A stretch of DNA of 64,000 nucleotides from Sinotaia quadrata (lineage: Eukaryota; Mollusca; Gastropoda; Architaenioglossa; Viviparidae): assembly GCA_028829895.1 (NCBI GenBank), contig CM054181.1, forward strand, positions 106,369,360 through 106,433,359. The letters run 5' to 3'. The notes beneath the pieces were generated by a model. That model had not been told where the DNA came from, searched no databases, and saw only the letters and a program-made list of their open reading frames with translations. A program made the translations under genes and the position numbers. This document shows positions 40,828-53,099 of this stretch, piece by piece. Position 1 is the stretch's first letter, and the number at the start of each line of letters is the position of its first letter.

Positions 40828-40914
40828 CTGGGGGTATAAACAGTATAACAGACCTCGGCTGGTCTAGTGTGTAGCTAGTGTGTAGCTCGTGTGTAGCTAG
40901 TGAGCCATTTGTTG

Positions 40915-41650
<736 letters not shown>

Positions 41651-42494
41651 TACTGTGCCTAAGTAAGAATATTAACAGAAGATGGCTGGATATTTAATGA
41701 AGCTTGGCAACAAGCTTGTTGCACATTTGGTCTGAAAGCGAACGTAATATGATCTCTTGGGTTGATGCTATTTTGACCCCTCAGAAAAGGTGTTTTTCCT
41801 GAAATAGGAATCTTGAGTTTGCAGCTTGACTTCGCGTGTTTACCCCGATAAGTCACGAACGAACAAGCATGGTGTATGAATTACATATATTACAAATACT
41901 TCAAAACCATGGACAGGCCAAAGACGGAAAAGGTTTGATAGTAGAATTACTTGAAAAGCATGCATTAACAACGCCAGAAACGATGTTAGGATAAAACGAA
42001 TGACAGAGAATTATTTATTCTCTCTAAGAAAGTGCCTCCCAAGCTTGCAGATAAATATGGCCACTCAACTTTCGCTTTATTTTGCTTCAGAGTTGATCTT
42101 ACTTACCAAGTACCCAGCATGCACTAGTGAGCATGGGTCCACTGAGCAGCATCTTAATGTCGGTCTGATAAATCGAACCATTGCAAAGCGCACTAAAGGA
42201 ACTACACAGTTTTCTTATATGGGTTTTTATTTGCTTTCACTCCACGACAGTTATTTTTGTTTCTTAAAGCACATAGTCATTTACATATCATTTGAGAACT
42301 TTGTAATTATACCAGCCATCTCGAAGCCTTAAGTGCTTGTTTTTATTTTGCCTTGAACTCCTCTGATAAGAGTAATATAACAGATTGTGCATGATACTTC
42401 TGGTGTGTTTCGTCATAGCTCTGGCTTTCACGCATCGAGCAGATGTGTATTAGTCATAATCAAAATCTAGTGGGTGTTAACTAAACAGCCCTTT
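41651..42494. other. Non-coding, no feature recognised
   Basis: Unique sequence. The 110-codon plus-strand frame at 42000-42332 has no recognisable domain. Confidence 0.4.
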
Positions 42495-42499
42495 ATATC

Positions 42500-44112
42500 T
42501 GTGGCAGAGTAAATTTGCCTCTCCCTATTTTAAAATTTAATTGTTATATGAATTGTTAAATTGTCAGAGTGAGCCGACCTTGGGCACTTCTTGTGATGGT
42601 ACTTTTGAAAGTGTCTGAGTTGATTTAAACACCCGAGTTGAGAATATGCTAGAAATTGCTGATGTAATGCAAATTATCCCAACTGGGTGAGTAACTTTTA
42701 TTATCCAAATGGTTATGATTAACGAGACCAACCAATGGGCTGAGATCTAAAAGTTTACCTGCTATAGAAAAATCTATTGTCTGATCACTTGAATTTCATG
42801 TGGCAAAGAAGTCCGGTCTTGAAAGGTGACCATTGGATGAATGGTAAGTTAATTGACTAGTTTTTGAGAGAGAAAGGACTTAGAAATATTTCATGCATTT
42901 TTGCTATTGTTATGTTATACATGTATGATGTACTATGTGAGTAGACTATTATTTCTACAAAAGTTTGAATTACTCTACTCATATGTGTACTAATTACTTG
43001 ACAGTGTTTTCATATGCTATGTTAATCATGCTGTATGCATGTATTGGGCTAATAAATACCATTGCAGGAAACTGTAAGTTGAGACTGAATGTAAGAAAGA
43101 ATGGAGTTATAAAGCTATAACTGGAACTTAGCATTGCTCCCTAATTATAGTTTTCAGCAAGCAGCCTTTTCTATTTTCTTTCTCATTTTATATGAATCTA
43201 CTGGTTCACTGATTGTAAACTGCTACGACCAACAGTGGTTGAGGCAGGAAGCACTGTGCATAAGGGTACAGGAGTACACTACCTTCTTTTGATGTATGGT
43301 GGCAAAGTATGCCGACTACATCGAGAACATTTCTGGTACAGGGAAGTACTACAAATGACTGTGATTGCTGTTCTGCTTGAATGAACTGGTATGGTGGAAA
43401 CGCCTAGGTTGACTTCAAGAGAATTGCAGCACATCAATGTTTTCAACGTGTGTGGAGAAAGGCACACGGCATAATAACATGAACAATAAACTTGTGACAT
43501 TGTTAAAAAAGCATGCAAAAGACTGTTGAGGCAGCAGTTAATTCAGTTTATGTAAAAACTATTATCGCTTTTCTCTAATAACTCCATTCCTATTCTCTGG
43601 TTATCACTATCCTGTGGTTTGTAATGAATTATTGAATTGTATTTTTCTGGATAAAGGACTGTGAATAGAGAAATTATTCAAATGTGTTTTCATGGAAATA
43701 TTGATGTGAAGTAATCCATTTCATTGTTCTGGGCATATGTATATTTGATTGTTGATTTAATAAATTTATTGTTAAAAGTGTTGACCTAATTACACATATT
43801 GATAACCTTATGTTGGAGAAGAAAGTGGGTGGATGGGGGCTCGCTAAATATAGATTAAAGACGGATTTGTCTTCTCCTTTAGCAAGACCTTTCCATCTCT
43901 AGAATGATTTATGACCGTAAAAGTTTGTCTTTAATGTTATGGAAGAAAGAAAACGTTCACAAAGCCCATATATCCGCCAAGTGAGAGAGACGAGGGGTGT
44001 CTGCTGGAGGATCATTAATAAAGTAAATTAAGATTCTCATCACTTCTGATTAGTTTTGGATGATTAATTAATTAATAATAATACCCATTAACTAAGAAGA
44101 TTTGGCGTCACA
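42500..44112 (+). mobile_element. Solo LTR, family A (reference copy)
   Basis: The best copy of the family: 1613 bp, TGTGGCAGAG...GGCGTCACA, with inverse-matching TGTG/CACA termini and a perfect 5-bp target-site duplication atatc (42495-42499 and 44113-44117). No protein is encoded and no internal element domain is attached, so it is a solo LTR left by LTR-LTR recombination. A retroelement with LTRs this long should exist elsewhere in the genome. Its sequence is unrelated by eye to the LTR at 53100. Confidence 0.9.
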
Positions 44113-44199
44113 ATATCATACAGGATGTAAGAGAAGCAATGCCCAAATGGCGGCTTTAACTGTTGCTAATTGTCAACATATCAGGTCAGGGGTGATACT

Positions 44200-44345
44200 T
44201 CTTCTTGCAAGTCCCATCTCGTGCTGATGAGATGATGACATTGCATTATAAACATGAAGTAGTAGGTACTTCCTCTTGCAAGTCCCATCTCGCATTCATA
44301 ATATGATGACACTACATAAACATTTACAGCAGCGGGCACTTCAAC
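44200..44345. repeat. ~68-bp tandem duplication
   Basis: Two copies share 'cttgcaagtcccatctcg' and 'atgatgaca'. Confidence 0.8.
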
Positions 44346-44429
44346 TTTTCATTAATGACAGTGAAATGAAGAGTTTAATAAAATATCACACCCACGTTGT
44401 TTGCGTTTCTAACTCCACTTATTACGAGA

Positions 44430-44880
44430 ATTTTCACTAGTAAATGAGCACTAGAAAGAGTAGACTTTTCACTAATAAATTAGCACTAGTAAGAGTAGAC
44501 TTTTCACTAATAAATTAGCACTAGTAAAAGTAGACTTTTCACTAATAAATTAGCACTAGTAAGAGTAGACTTTTCACTAATAAATTAGCACTAGTAAGAG
44601 TAGACTTTTCACTAATAAATTAGCACTAGTAAGAGTAGACTTTTCACTAATAAATTAGCACTAGTAAGAGTAGACTTTTCACTAATAAATTAGCACTAGT
44701 AAGAGTAGACTTTTCACTAATAAATTAGCACTAGTAAGAGTAGACTTTTCACTAATAAATTAGCACTAGTAAGAGTAGACTTTTCACTAATAAATTAGCA
44801 CTAGTAAGAGTAGACTTTTCACTAATAAATTAGCACTAGTAAGAGTAGACTTTTCACTAATAAATTAGCACTACGAAAAG
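44430..44880. repeat. 35-bp minisatellite, ~13 units
   Basis: Very homogeneous array. The unit runs 'tagacttttcactaataaat' then 'tagcactagtaagag'. Confidence 0.97.
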
Positions 44881-45185
44881 AGACTATTCACTAATAAATT
44901 AGCACTACTAAGAATAGATTGTTTATTAACAAACTAGCAATACTAAAAGTAACTGTTCATTAACAAAAATATCATTGCATAAACCAGACTGTTCGTTAAT
45001 AAACTAGAAGAGTAGACTATTCATTAATAAGCTAACACTATTTATTAGTAGATTGTTCATTACTAAACTAGAAAATTTATTAAGTGACTGTTCATTTATA
45101 TACCAGCACTACTAAAAGTAGTCTGTTCTTTAATAAAACTAGTACTACTCAGAGTTGACTATTCAATATTAATATAGCAATATTA
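44881..45185. repeat. Decayed transition between two arrays
   Basis: Diverged units with 'ttcattaataaactag'-like pieces bridge the 35-bp array and the 30-bp array. Confidence 0.75.
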
Positions 45186-45928
45186 ATATAGCACTATAAA
45201 ACTATTCATTAATAAACTAGAACTAGCAACACTATTCATTAATAAACTAGCATTAGTAAAAATATTAATTAATAAACTAGCACTAGTAAAACTATTCATT
45301 AATAAACTAACACTATTAAAACTACTCATTAATAAACTAGCACTAGTAAAACTACTCATTAATAAACTAGCACTAGTAAAACTATTCATTAATAAACTAG
45401 CACTAGTAAAACTATTCATTAATAAACTAGAACTAGCAACACTATTCATTAATAAACTAGCATTAGTAAAAATATTAATTAATAAACTAGCACTAGTAAA
45501 ACTACTCATTAATAAACTAGCACTAGTAAAACTAAATAAACTTATAAACTAGCACTAGTAAAACTACTCATTAATAAACTAGCACTAGTAAAACTACTCA
45601 TTAATAAACTAGCACTAGTAAACTACTCATTAATAAACTAGCACTAGTAAACTACTCATTAATAAACTAGCACTAGTAAAACTATTCATTAATAAACTAG
45701 CACTAGTAAAACTATTCATTAATAAACTAGCACTAGTAAAACTATTCATTAATAAACTAGCACTAGTAAAACTATTCATTAATAAACTAGCACTAGTAAA
45801 ACTACTCATTAATAAACTAGCACTAGTAAACTACTCATTAATAAACTAGCACTAGTAAAACTACTCATTAATAAACTAGCACTAGTAAACTACTCATTAA
45901 TAAACTAGCACTAGTAAAACTACTCATT
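45186..45928. repeat. 30-bp minisatellite with higher-order copy
   Basis: About 25 units of 'aataaactagcactagtaaa' then 'actactcatt' (29-30 bp). A variant three-unit block with 'aactagcaac' and 'aaatattaatt' occurs at 45211 and again at 45421, exactly seven units (210 bp) apart. Confidence 0.96.
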
Positions 45929-48756
45929 ATTATTTCTTTTCAGTGTATTAGCGTTCTCATTCCTTCAGTGCTTTACCTTAGTTGTATCAAGAACGAGCAA
46001 TGGAAACCATGTGATGGAAATCTTGTAATAAAGAACTGCCTTTTTTTTCTATTTTAAAAATAATATTAATAGCATGCTGTCTTTACAAAGAACGAAAGAA
46101 AGAATAATTTCTTTTCCGCACCGTTATTCAAAGTAACCTAACTTGTTTTGGGGGTATTTTTTTTTTTTTTGCTTTCAAATATATGACTTTCACCAACATC
46201 CCTCATCCCCCTCCACCTCCAGTCAACTGGAGAGTGTGTATGAGTGTGGGGTGTGGAGTGGGAAAGAGACTAACAATTCACGGAAATTAACATCAACACA
46301 AATGTTGCCATTGACGGTCAATGAAAAGCATATTAAAACAAAGTGGGGTAAAAATCGCAAATAACAAACAATAAACGCACACACACTCGCTCACGAAAAC
46401 AATGTCTTTCCCAAAGAAAGCTTTATTTCAAAACCCAAACGTCAAAATCTGGAAGTCTTCAACCATATGCTTCTTAAAAGCAATTCATTCTGGGTTCCTG
46501 TCATGTATGTGGTTTGTCAACTTATGGCGCCCCTACATTTGCATTTTCTTTCCTTTCTTGTTCTCTTCAGTTTGTTGTTTGTTTTCTTTTTTTTTCCCGC
46601 TCGTGCAACAATATTTAATTTCAGGACAGAAAAATCCCTGGTGTGACCCCAGCACAACCTCGTCAGAATAAAAGTTATGTGGCAAGGATCGTTTCTCGAC
46701 AAACTGTTATTTCATTGAAGTTAAGATTGGCAACTATTATAGAGACTTTTCAAACACGCTGTCACGTAATAAATACAGTCAAGATTATTACGTTCAGTTG
46801 GTTAAGTTTGCAATGTACACAGTACGTTTATTATTTATTTACTGATTTATTTTACAACCCAGTGTGCTCTGGGCGCAAGGGCATTGTTGGGTCTGCAGGT
46901 GGCCAACAGGGACCGCAACTCTTTGACAAAATAAAAATAATGAGACATGACAGATGACGCGAGCATAGCACTTGGTAAAAAGGAAGGTGAGTAAGTGAAG
47001 AAAAATAAAATCACCTAATTTACACCCACACAAGTGTAGACACATGTGAACTGCTTTGACCCCCGCTTCGAAAAGACTTCGGAAGATAGCAAAGCATAAC
47101 TACACTCAGTGAATTACGCCCACACAAACACAAGGGCAGCAATTTTTATTGTTCGAATTTGTGCATGCATTAGCAAATTACTATTTCACTATTGTTTATG
47201 GAGTTTCCTTTTTTTCTCAAAATGGAATTTTTATGTCACCAGTTCCATTGCTGGCTTCGAGCTCGTGCAATTTAGTTATTTTAATTTTATATGTATGTGC
47301 GAACGAGAGAGAGAGCGCGCGCACACACACAAATTCAAACACACAATTTAAATAGCTGGAATCTACCAGCCACTGCAATACTTTTAACAGTGTGCTTTAC
47401 TTTAAAATCAAATCTGAAAGAAAATCGACGAGACTGTCAAAGATCTTCGCTTACCTGTGCTTTAAAGATAGAAGTGTAAAACTCCAGAGCGCGCGCACAC
47501 TCACACACATTATCTCTGTGATATTAGGAAGTATTTACAAGAAAATATTTATTAGTATTTTCAAAATAATGTCATTACCATAGTAATCTTTTTTTTTTAA
47601 ATAGAAATTGTAGATCTGCAATTTATTAAGAAACAGATATTACTTTTCTTTACCCGAGACAAAAATATTTGCGTGGGATAGATCTCCAATTGAAACTGTG
47701 CAAAGCGTGAAAACGTAACACTTAACAAGTCATTCAGTAGGCTCTTGAACAGCATAATGTTTAACGTCAAGTCAAACATAGTAACAGGTTTAACAGAGCG
47801 GAACACAGTGGATCAATGCTTGTACTTCTGATCCAAGTCTTTAGCCTTGGTCTCTCAAATATCATGCTTGCTTTATTAGGATTTTATACTTTTTACAATT
47901 CCCAGCGAACATCAGGATTTGACGACACATTATAACTGTTTACGGCTGGTGAATGACCAAAGACAAAAATCATGAAATACTGCACACAAATGCTTTAGTG
48001 TTACACGCCAGCATTTTATTATTCTTGCTTCAAAATCCGAGAGTTAAACAGCAATCGGAACTTTTCAATTATTTTTAAAATTAAAATATAGGAAAGTTGC
48101 TGAGACGCAACCATATTAGAGAACGCAGTGGTCAATGGGACATAAATCTTGGATTTTAAAAAATAAAGATATTACTCAATGTTCTGCACAATAGCCTCCC
48201 TTATTTCACCTTTTTATTAAAAAAAAAAAATCATTTCTGTAGATTTTACAACAGTACATGGACCATCTAAAAATAGATATGATCGTCAACGGTTCACACA
48301 TTTCCTAAATTGGAAGTGATCACCATTTTTCTTTATTTTTGCTGAAACAAGAAAAATTGTAATACATAAATTTAAAGTTTGAGAAATTTATGGAATTGTG
48401 AAATAAATCTGATCTTTTAGTAACTGAAAATCTGTAATTAATAAACTCATGGGAAGTGGGGGGAAGTGAATGTGTGTGTGTGTGTGTGTGAGCGCACGAA
48501 AGTATTATTAAAAATGATGTCACATACACTCAAATTGAAGCTGCTGTTCCTTTTAAATATTATATGGTAATCTGCATCCATCAGTGAAATGTCATCTATA
48601 ATTAAGGCACTTCTCATTATATTCTATAATTAGTGCACTTAATTAATTTGAATAACAATGCAGTATTTTAAATGTATTTTAAAAGTATCTATTTGTTATT
48701 ATAACTCAAATACACATGAATAACAACTTCATTCTATACACACGAGAATCAAAACT
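45929..48756. other. Non-coding, no feature recognised
   Basis: Unique AT-rich DNA with T runs (46160, 46590, 47590), short GA/GC/AC tracts (47306-47330, 47490-47508) and a short GT run (48474-48490). Open frames here are short and lack domains. Confidence 0.4.
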
Positions 48757-48935
48757 AAATGAATGGCGTGATTACAAGTGCGATGAATGTCATGATGGCA
48801 AGTGTGATGAATGACATGATTACAAGTGTGATGATTGGCGTTATTACAAGTGTGATGAATGGCATGATTACAAGTGTGATGAATGGCATGATTACAAGTG
48901 TGATGAATGGTGTATATACAAGTGTGATGATGGGT
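48757..48935. repeat. 24-bp minisatellite
   Basis: Seven units of 'gtgatgaatggcatgattac' plus 'aagt'. Because the unit is a multiple of three, both strands stay open. Confidence 0.93.
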
Positions 48936-49539
48936 GAGTATGGTTTTTAAATGAACCCTCATAAAAGGATTTCCTTTTAAAGTAATAATTAAATCCATTA
49001 TTTATTATTTAATCAACAAAATTTGTTTCATTATTTAGATTACATGCATTTACTATGTATGATTCCACTACTATCATGAATTTAATTTCACAAAACATTA
49101 CTTTTTCTGTTTTGAAATGTGAGGGTCCACTGTATATTCAGCACACAAACAATTAAGGCAGTCAATGAATCATATTTCTTGTGTCTCATGTGGTTTGCAT
49201 TTTCTTTAGTGTTCTATTTAAAAATTGCTTATATTCACAGTAATATATCTTATAATAATTATTCATCTACAACCAAAGGAGAAAGACATACACACCAAAG
49301 AGAACATATGTACTGATACATGTACACTTCAACACAGTAAAGTGGTATCTCATTTCAACTCTTCACTGCTGACACTGACAGCAATAAAAATTGAAACATA
49401 TGTACAAAGAATTAAAAGTGAAAGAGTCTAACTGTAGTTTTGGGCTGTACACTTAGGCATTAATTAAGATTTCATTTAAGAGAGGGAAAAAAAACAAGGC
49501 CAACAAATATCACCTAAAGCTTTAACTTTCTGGTGTCTC

Positions 49540-49795
49540 CAAGACCCAACAAACACAAGTTGTATATTACTACTATGAATCACCGTCAACTCAGACAAAC
49601 ACGAGTTGTATATTACTACTATGAATCACCATCAACTCAGACAAACACGAGTCGTATATTGCTACTATGAATCACCGTCAACTCAGACAAACACAAGTTG
49701 TATATTACTACTATGAATCACCGTCAATTCAGACAAACACGAGTTGTATATTACTACTATGAATCACCGTCAATTCAGACAAACACAAGGCATGC
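49540..49795. repeat. 46-bp minisatellite, ~5 units
   Basis: Unit begins 'acaaacacgagttgtatatt' and continues 'actactatgaatcaccgtca'. Units differ at few positions. It lies 0.8-1.0 kb beyond the host gene's stop codon. Confidence 0.93.
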
Positions 49796-49828
49796 AAATT
49801 CATAAGGAAATCTGATTTCTTATTAACA

Positions 49829-49986
49829 TTTATTTATACAAAATTAAAATATAACTATCACACAGATATGACTATTAACAAATACAAATTTTAATATTCC
49901 ATTATAAATAAAGCAAATTATATTTACATGGTGTTCCACATTAATTACAGCAAGTTTCTGATCCCAAAGGACAAGAAACTTTTATT
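49829..49986 (-). promoter_or_regulatory. Candidate poly(A) signals of the host gene
   Basis: On the minus strand AATAAA occurs at 49981-49986 and 49829-49834, about 580 and 730 bp past the stop codon at 50565. Either could end the host transcript. The nearer one would put the 39-bp array inside the 3' UTR. Confidence 0.35.
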
Positions 49987-50002
49987 TAATCAAATATATG
50001 CA

Positions 50003-50286
50003 AATAAGAAAATAGCATCAATTTAATTTGGCCACTATATAAATTAATGAATAGCATCAATTTAATTTGGCCACTATATAAATTAATGAACAGCATCAAT
50101 TTAATTTGGCCACTACATAAATTAATGAATAGCATCAATTTAATTTGGCCACTACATAAATTAATGAACAGCATCAATTTAATTTGGCCACTACATAAAT
50201 TAATGAACAGCATCAATTTAATGTGGCCACTATATAAATTAATGAAAAGCATTGATTTAATTTGGCCACTACATAAATTAATGGCA
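50003..50286. repeat. 39-bp minisatellite, 7 units
   Basis: Unit 'attaatgaatagcatcaatt' then 'taatttggccactatataa'. Being 13 codons long, it gives open frames on both strands. It sits about 280 bp past the host stop codon. Confidence 0.94.
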
Positions 50287-50564
50287 GATAGTTCATACTT
50301 AAGCATATAGCACAATTGGAAATAATTCTATCAAAGTAACTTTTTTTCAAAACAACTCATTCATGTTGATGCCAAGGACATGAATGCAAGTAATACCTTT
50401 ACAAATGACTAGATCAGACAAAAGCTTTTGAGTCCATGTGATTCAGTTTGTTGAAATATCATAAAAATTGCTGCCTAATTTATGACAAAACTAAGGTATT
50501 GCTCTTAGTATCTCCAGGAAAGAGGTGGGGAAGTGTTTCCACCTTATTCCCAAAGATCTAGTAA

Positions 50565-50707
50565 CTAACTGTTGGTCTCCCTCTTGAACATGAGAGCAGA
50601 ATTTAACTGCTGTGGGTCCAACTGGATAACAACTTCCTGTATATGCAAGGGGAGGTCACTTTCATCCTGCAACTCAGTGTTTCCTGTCCCAGGTATACTC
50701 ACACTCA
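50565..50707 (-). CDS. Host gene, terminal coding exon
   Basis: Minus-strand exon of 143 bp preceded by TATTTTTTCAG. It completes a codon split by the intron (G at the end of exon 61759-61915 plus TG here) and encodes 46 more residues ending ...LMFKRETNS, then TAG at 50565-50567. The sequence contains DLPLHIQEVVIQLDPQQLNS. It is separated by an 11,051-bp intron from the previous exon, and that intron contains the retrotransposon at 53100-61395. The protein is not identified. The Gln-rich, hydrophobic-patch character would fit the C-terminus of a transcription regulator, but that is inference from composition only. Confidence 0.8.
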
Positions 50708-53094
50708 CTGAAAAAATAGTGTAAGATATATCTATATAGATATAAAATCAAAGCAGCTTAATACAGTGATATGGATTATGATAGGGCAGCATCAACAGCA
50801 AATGATTAAGAAAATGGAAGATTTTCAAATCTCCAAAGATTTCTTTGTTTCTAATACATCTGCATGATTTAATTGCATTAAGTTTGCTAATGTAACATAT
50901 TCCAGTTTACCAAATATCCAGTTATTCTCATTCTTGACTATGAGTATGAAAGCATTGATGTGATTCATTTATGGAAGTGTTGCTGCCAAAAATAAATAAA
51001 TAAATCAATCATAAATATTACATTTAGTAATGCTGCATTCTAAAATATATAATTGTATAACTACTAAAATATGTAAGTATATAAGTACTAAAATAAGGCA
51101 GGAACAAAATGCAAATCTGTTCTAAAGTTTACATGCAGACTGTAGTTATACTACAAATGTACTTAGGGTATGCATGCACGCGTGTGCGTGTGTGTGTGCA
51201 TGTGTGTGCGTGTGTGTGCGTGCGTGCGTGCATGTGTGTGGTGTCTATTATGTATGCATGCATGTGTGTAATAATTTGAAGTTGCATTTAGATTTTTAAT
51301 TTAATTACATTATTTGTAGATATAAAGACTAAGACAATTTATTGCAATTGACTTAGTATGGTATGATTTGTAATCTAAACAATTATTTGATTCACATATT
51401 TTTCAAAATTTATTAATACCTAATTATCAGTTAATTACAACAGGATATGTTGGTTTATTATTTCTATTTAGTCTATTTGATTGAGTCTAACTGGTTATGT
51501 TTATACCTAGTCCATTTATTAAAATATTCATGTAAATAATGCAATCTGATACAAACTAACACTTTATCTTTGTTTGATCCAACTGATTACTACTATTGTA
51601 TTCATCATTACTACTGTTGTACTCATTATTACTACTGTTGTACTCATTATTACTACTATTGTATTCATCATTACTACTGTTGTACTCATTATTACTACTG
51701 TTGTACTCATTATTACTACTATTGTATTCATTATTACTACTATTGTATTCATTATTACTATTATGGTACTCATTATATAAAGTATGATTATACAGATCAC
51801 AGAATACAAAACAAATCCATTTAAATATTAAATTATTATGTATGGCTTTAATAAAGTCTGAATTTAAACATTTCAGAACTAGTCTTTTATTCCAAATGCA
51901 GAAGAAATATGTTTTGTCTTTCTAAGAAACCACAAGACAATTTTTTTTTTATCTGTGGACAGATTTAGACAATTAAAGTATTTTAACATCATTCATCCAC
52001 TCTTCCCTACATGACAGGGGGGTGAGGGGGGGGGACAGGGCAGTCAGAACCAGACATTTTAAGTTTTACCCACAAGTACTGTGAAAAATGGTTGACAGAA
52101 ATGTGTATGCCAGAATGCCTTTCCAAATGACTGACATTAGTGACAATGCATACACAGCTCAATCAGTGGAATGAAGAGATGAATGCCAGCATGTCATTCC
52201 AAATGAGTGACAATGATACTTAGTGTAAATTGATGAGAAAGCTGTGCACATTTCCACGAGTGGTAAATATAGTGACTTCCTAGAAATTATTGCTTTGTAT
52301 TACTGATGGAATGTTGTGTAAAATGTTCATGTAGTCTAATAATGACTGTTGTACTGATCTAATGTATTTTTCTTCCACAGAGGTTAAGTGGCATTAGTAA
52401 TAACTATGCTTATATAGAGATGATGAAATGATACAAGCATGTGTGTGTGCGTAAAACCATTTGTAGCCAGTAGAGCTAAATGGAGATTGAGATGATTAAT
52501 TAATAAATATTTATTGTAAACTACCAATGGTTTTGCTTTTATGCTTGTATTTAGTGAACTCATGTAACTGTGGAAACAGAAATATTATTGTTTATTTGTA
52601 AACGTTTCCATGAGGTTTTGTAAAATATATGTTAGTGTGAAGCTAATGGTTTAAGATGAGAGATTGTAAGAGCCGTCTATTACTGTAGCCACAAAGCCTT
52701 ATGGAATGTCCATGTTTACTGGTCCCTACAGAGAAATATATTGTTCATTTTAGCTGGTTCTTGTTCGGGTTGACATGTCTTTTAATCCAAGGTCTGCAGT
52801 CATACCTGCATATCCGCTCTGGTGGTGCGTTATTCCTGCCTGAGTGGGCGGTCGCTGACGTGACATCACCAGCCCGACAAAGGACACTGCGAGCAGATGT
52901 TCGTTCAGATGCGACCTCTAGCTAAGTAATGAGGCCATCCGAGCTAACAATCTGATCTAATAGGTGAGACATAAACATTTAATATAAACAACTGAAGGCG
53001 GGACAGTATAGATGAAATCAAGTGAATTATACTTGAGATTCGAATTTGATGTTCCTTCTTTTTATTATTATTGTTAATATTAAATTTTGCTGTT
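50708..53094 (-). other. Host gene last intron, 3' part
   Basis: Intron sequence left of the inserted element. It holds an impure GT/GC tract (51170-51262), a 21-bp minisatellite (51580-51775), a G run near 52018-52032 and a GC-richer patch (52690-52970) of unknown nature. Confidence 0.6.
51580..51775. repeat. 21-bp minisatellite, ~9 units
   Basis: Unit 'tactactgttgtactcatta' + t, alternating with an 'attgtattcatcat' variant. All frames stay open because the unit is seven codons. Confidence 0.94.
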
Positions 53095-53099
53095 GTTAT
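53095..53099. repeat. Target-site duplication (left)
   Basis: gttat immediately outside the left LTR, matching 61396-61400 exactly. Five bases is usual for Ty3/gypsy-type integrases. Confidence 0.93.

Noticed and set aside
42500..44112. Helitron or DNA-transposon reading of the 1.6-kb repeat
   Set aside because: TGTG...CACA ends with 5-bp target-site duplications fit an LTR. There is no TC...CTRR end and there are no long terminal inverted repeats.
45183..45509. 108-codon minus-strand frame with a 10-residue repeat
   Set aside because: Translation of the 30-bp array. It breaks where units are 29 bp.
45186..45928. CRISPR-like array (regular 30-bp direct repeats)
   Set aside because: The repeats are contiguous with no unique spacers, no cas genes are present, and the DNA is clearly eukaryotic. 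The same holds for the 38-bp array at 35232.
49986..50315. Open frames of 87-109 codons on both strands with a 13-residue repeat
   Set aside because: The 39-bp unit is a multiple of three, so all copies stay in frame on both strands. No start context or conservation is visible.
51564..51824. Repeat proteins rich in Tyr/Ile/Val
   Set aside because: Frames of the 21-bp minisatellite. Three plus-strand frames and one minus-strand frame are open, the mark of repeat structure.
52452..52545. Possible small palindromic MITE around 'aaaaccatt'
   Set aside because: The arms match only over about 12-15 bases, and no target-site duplication is seen.
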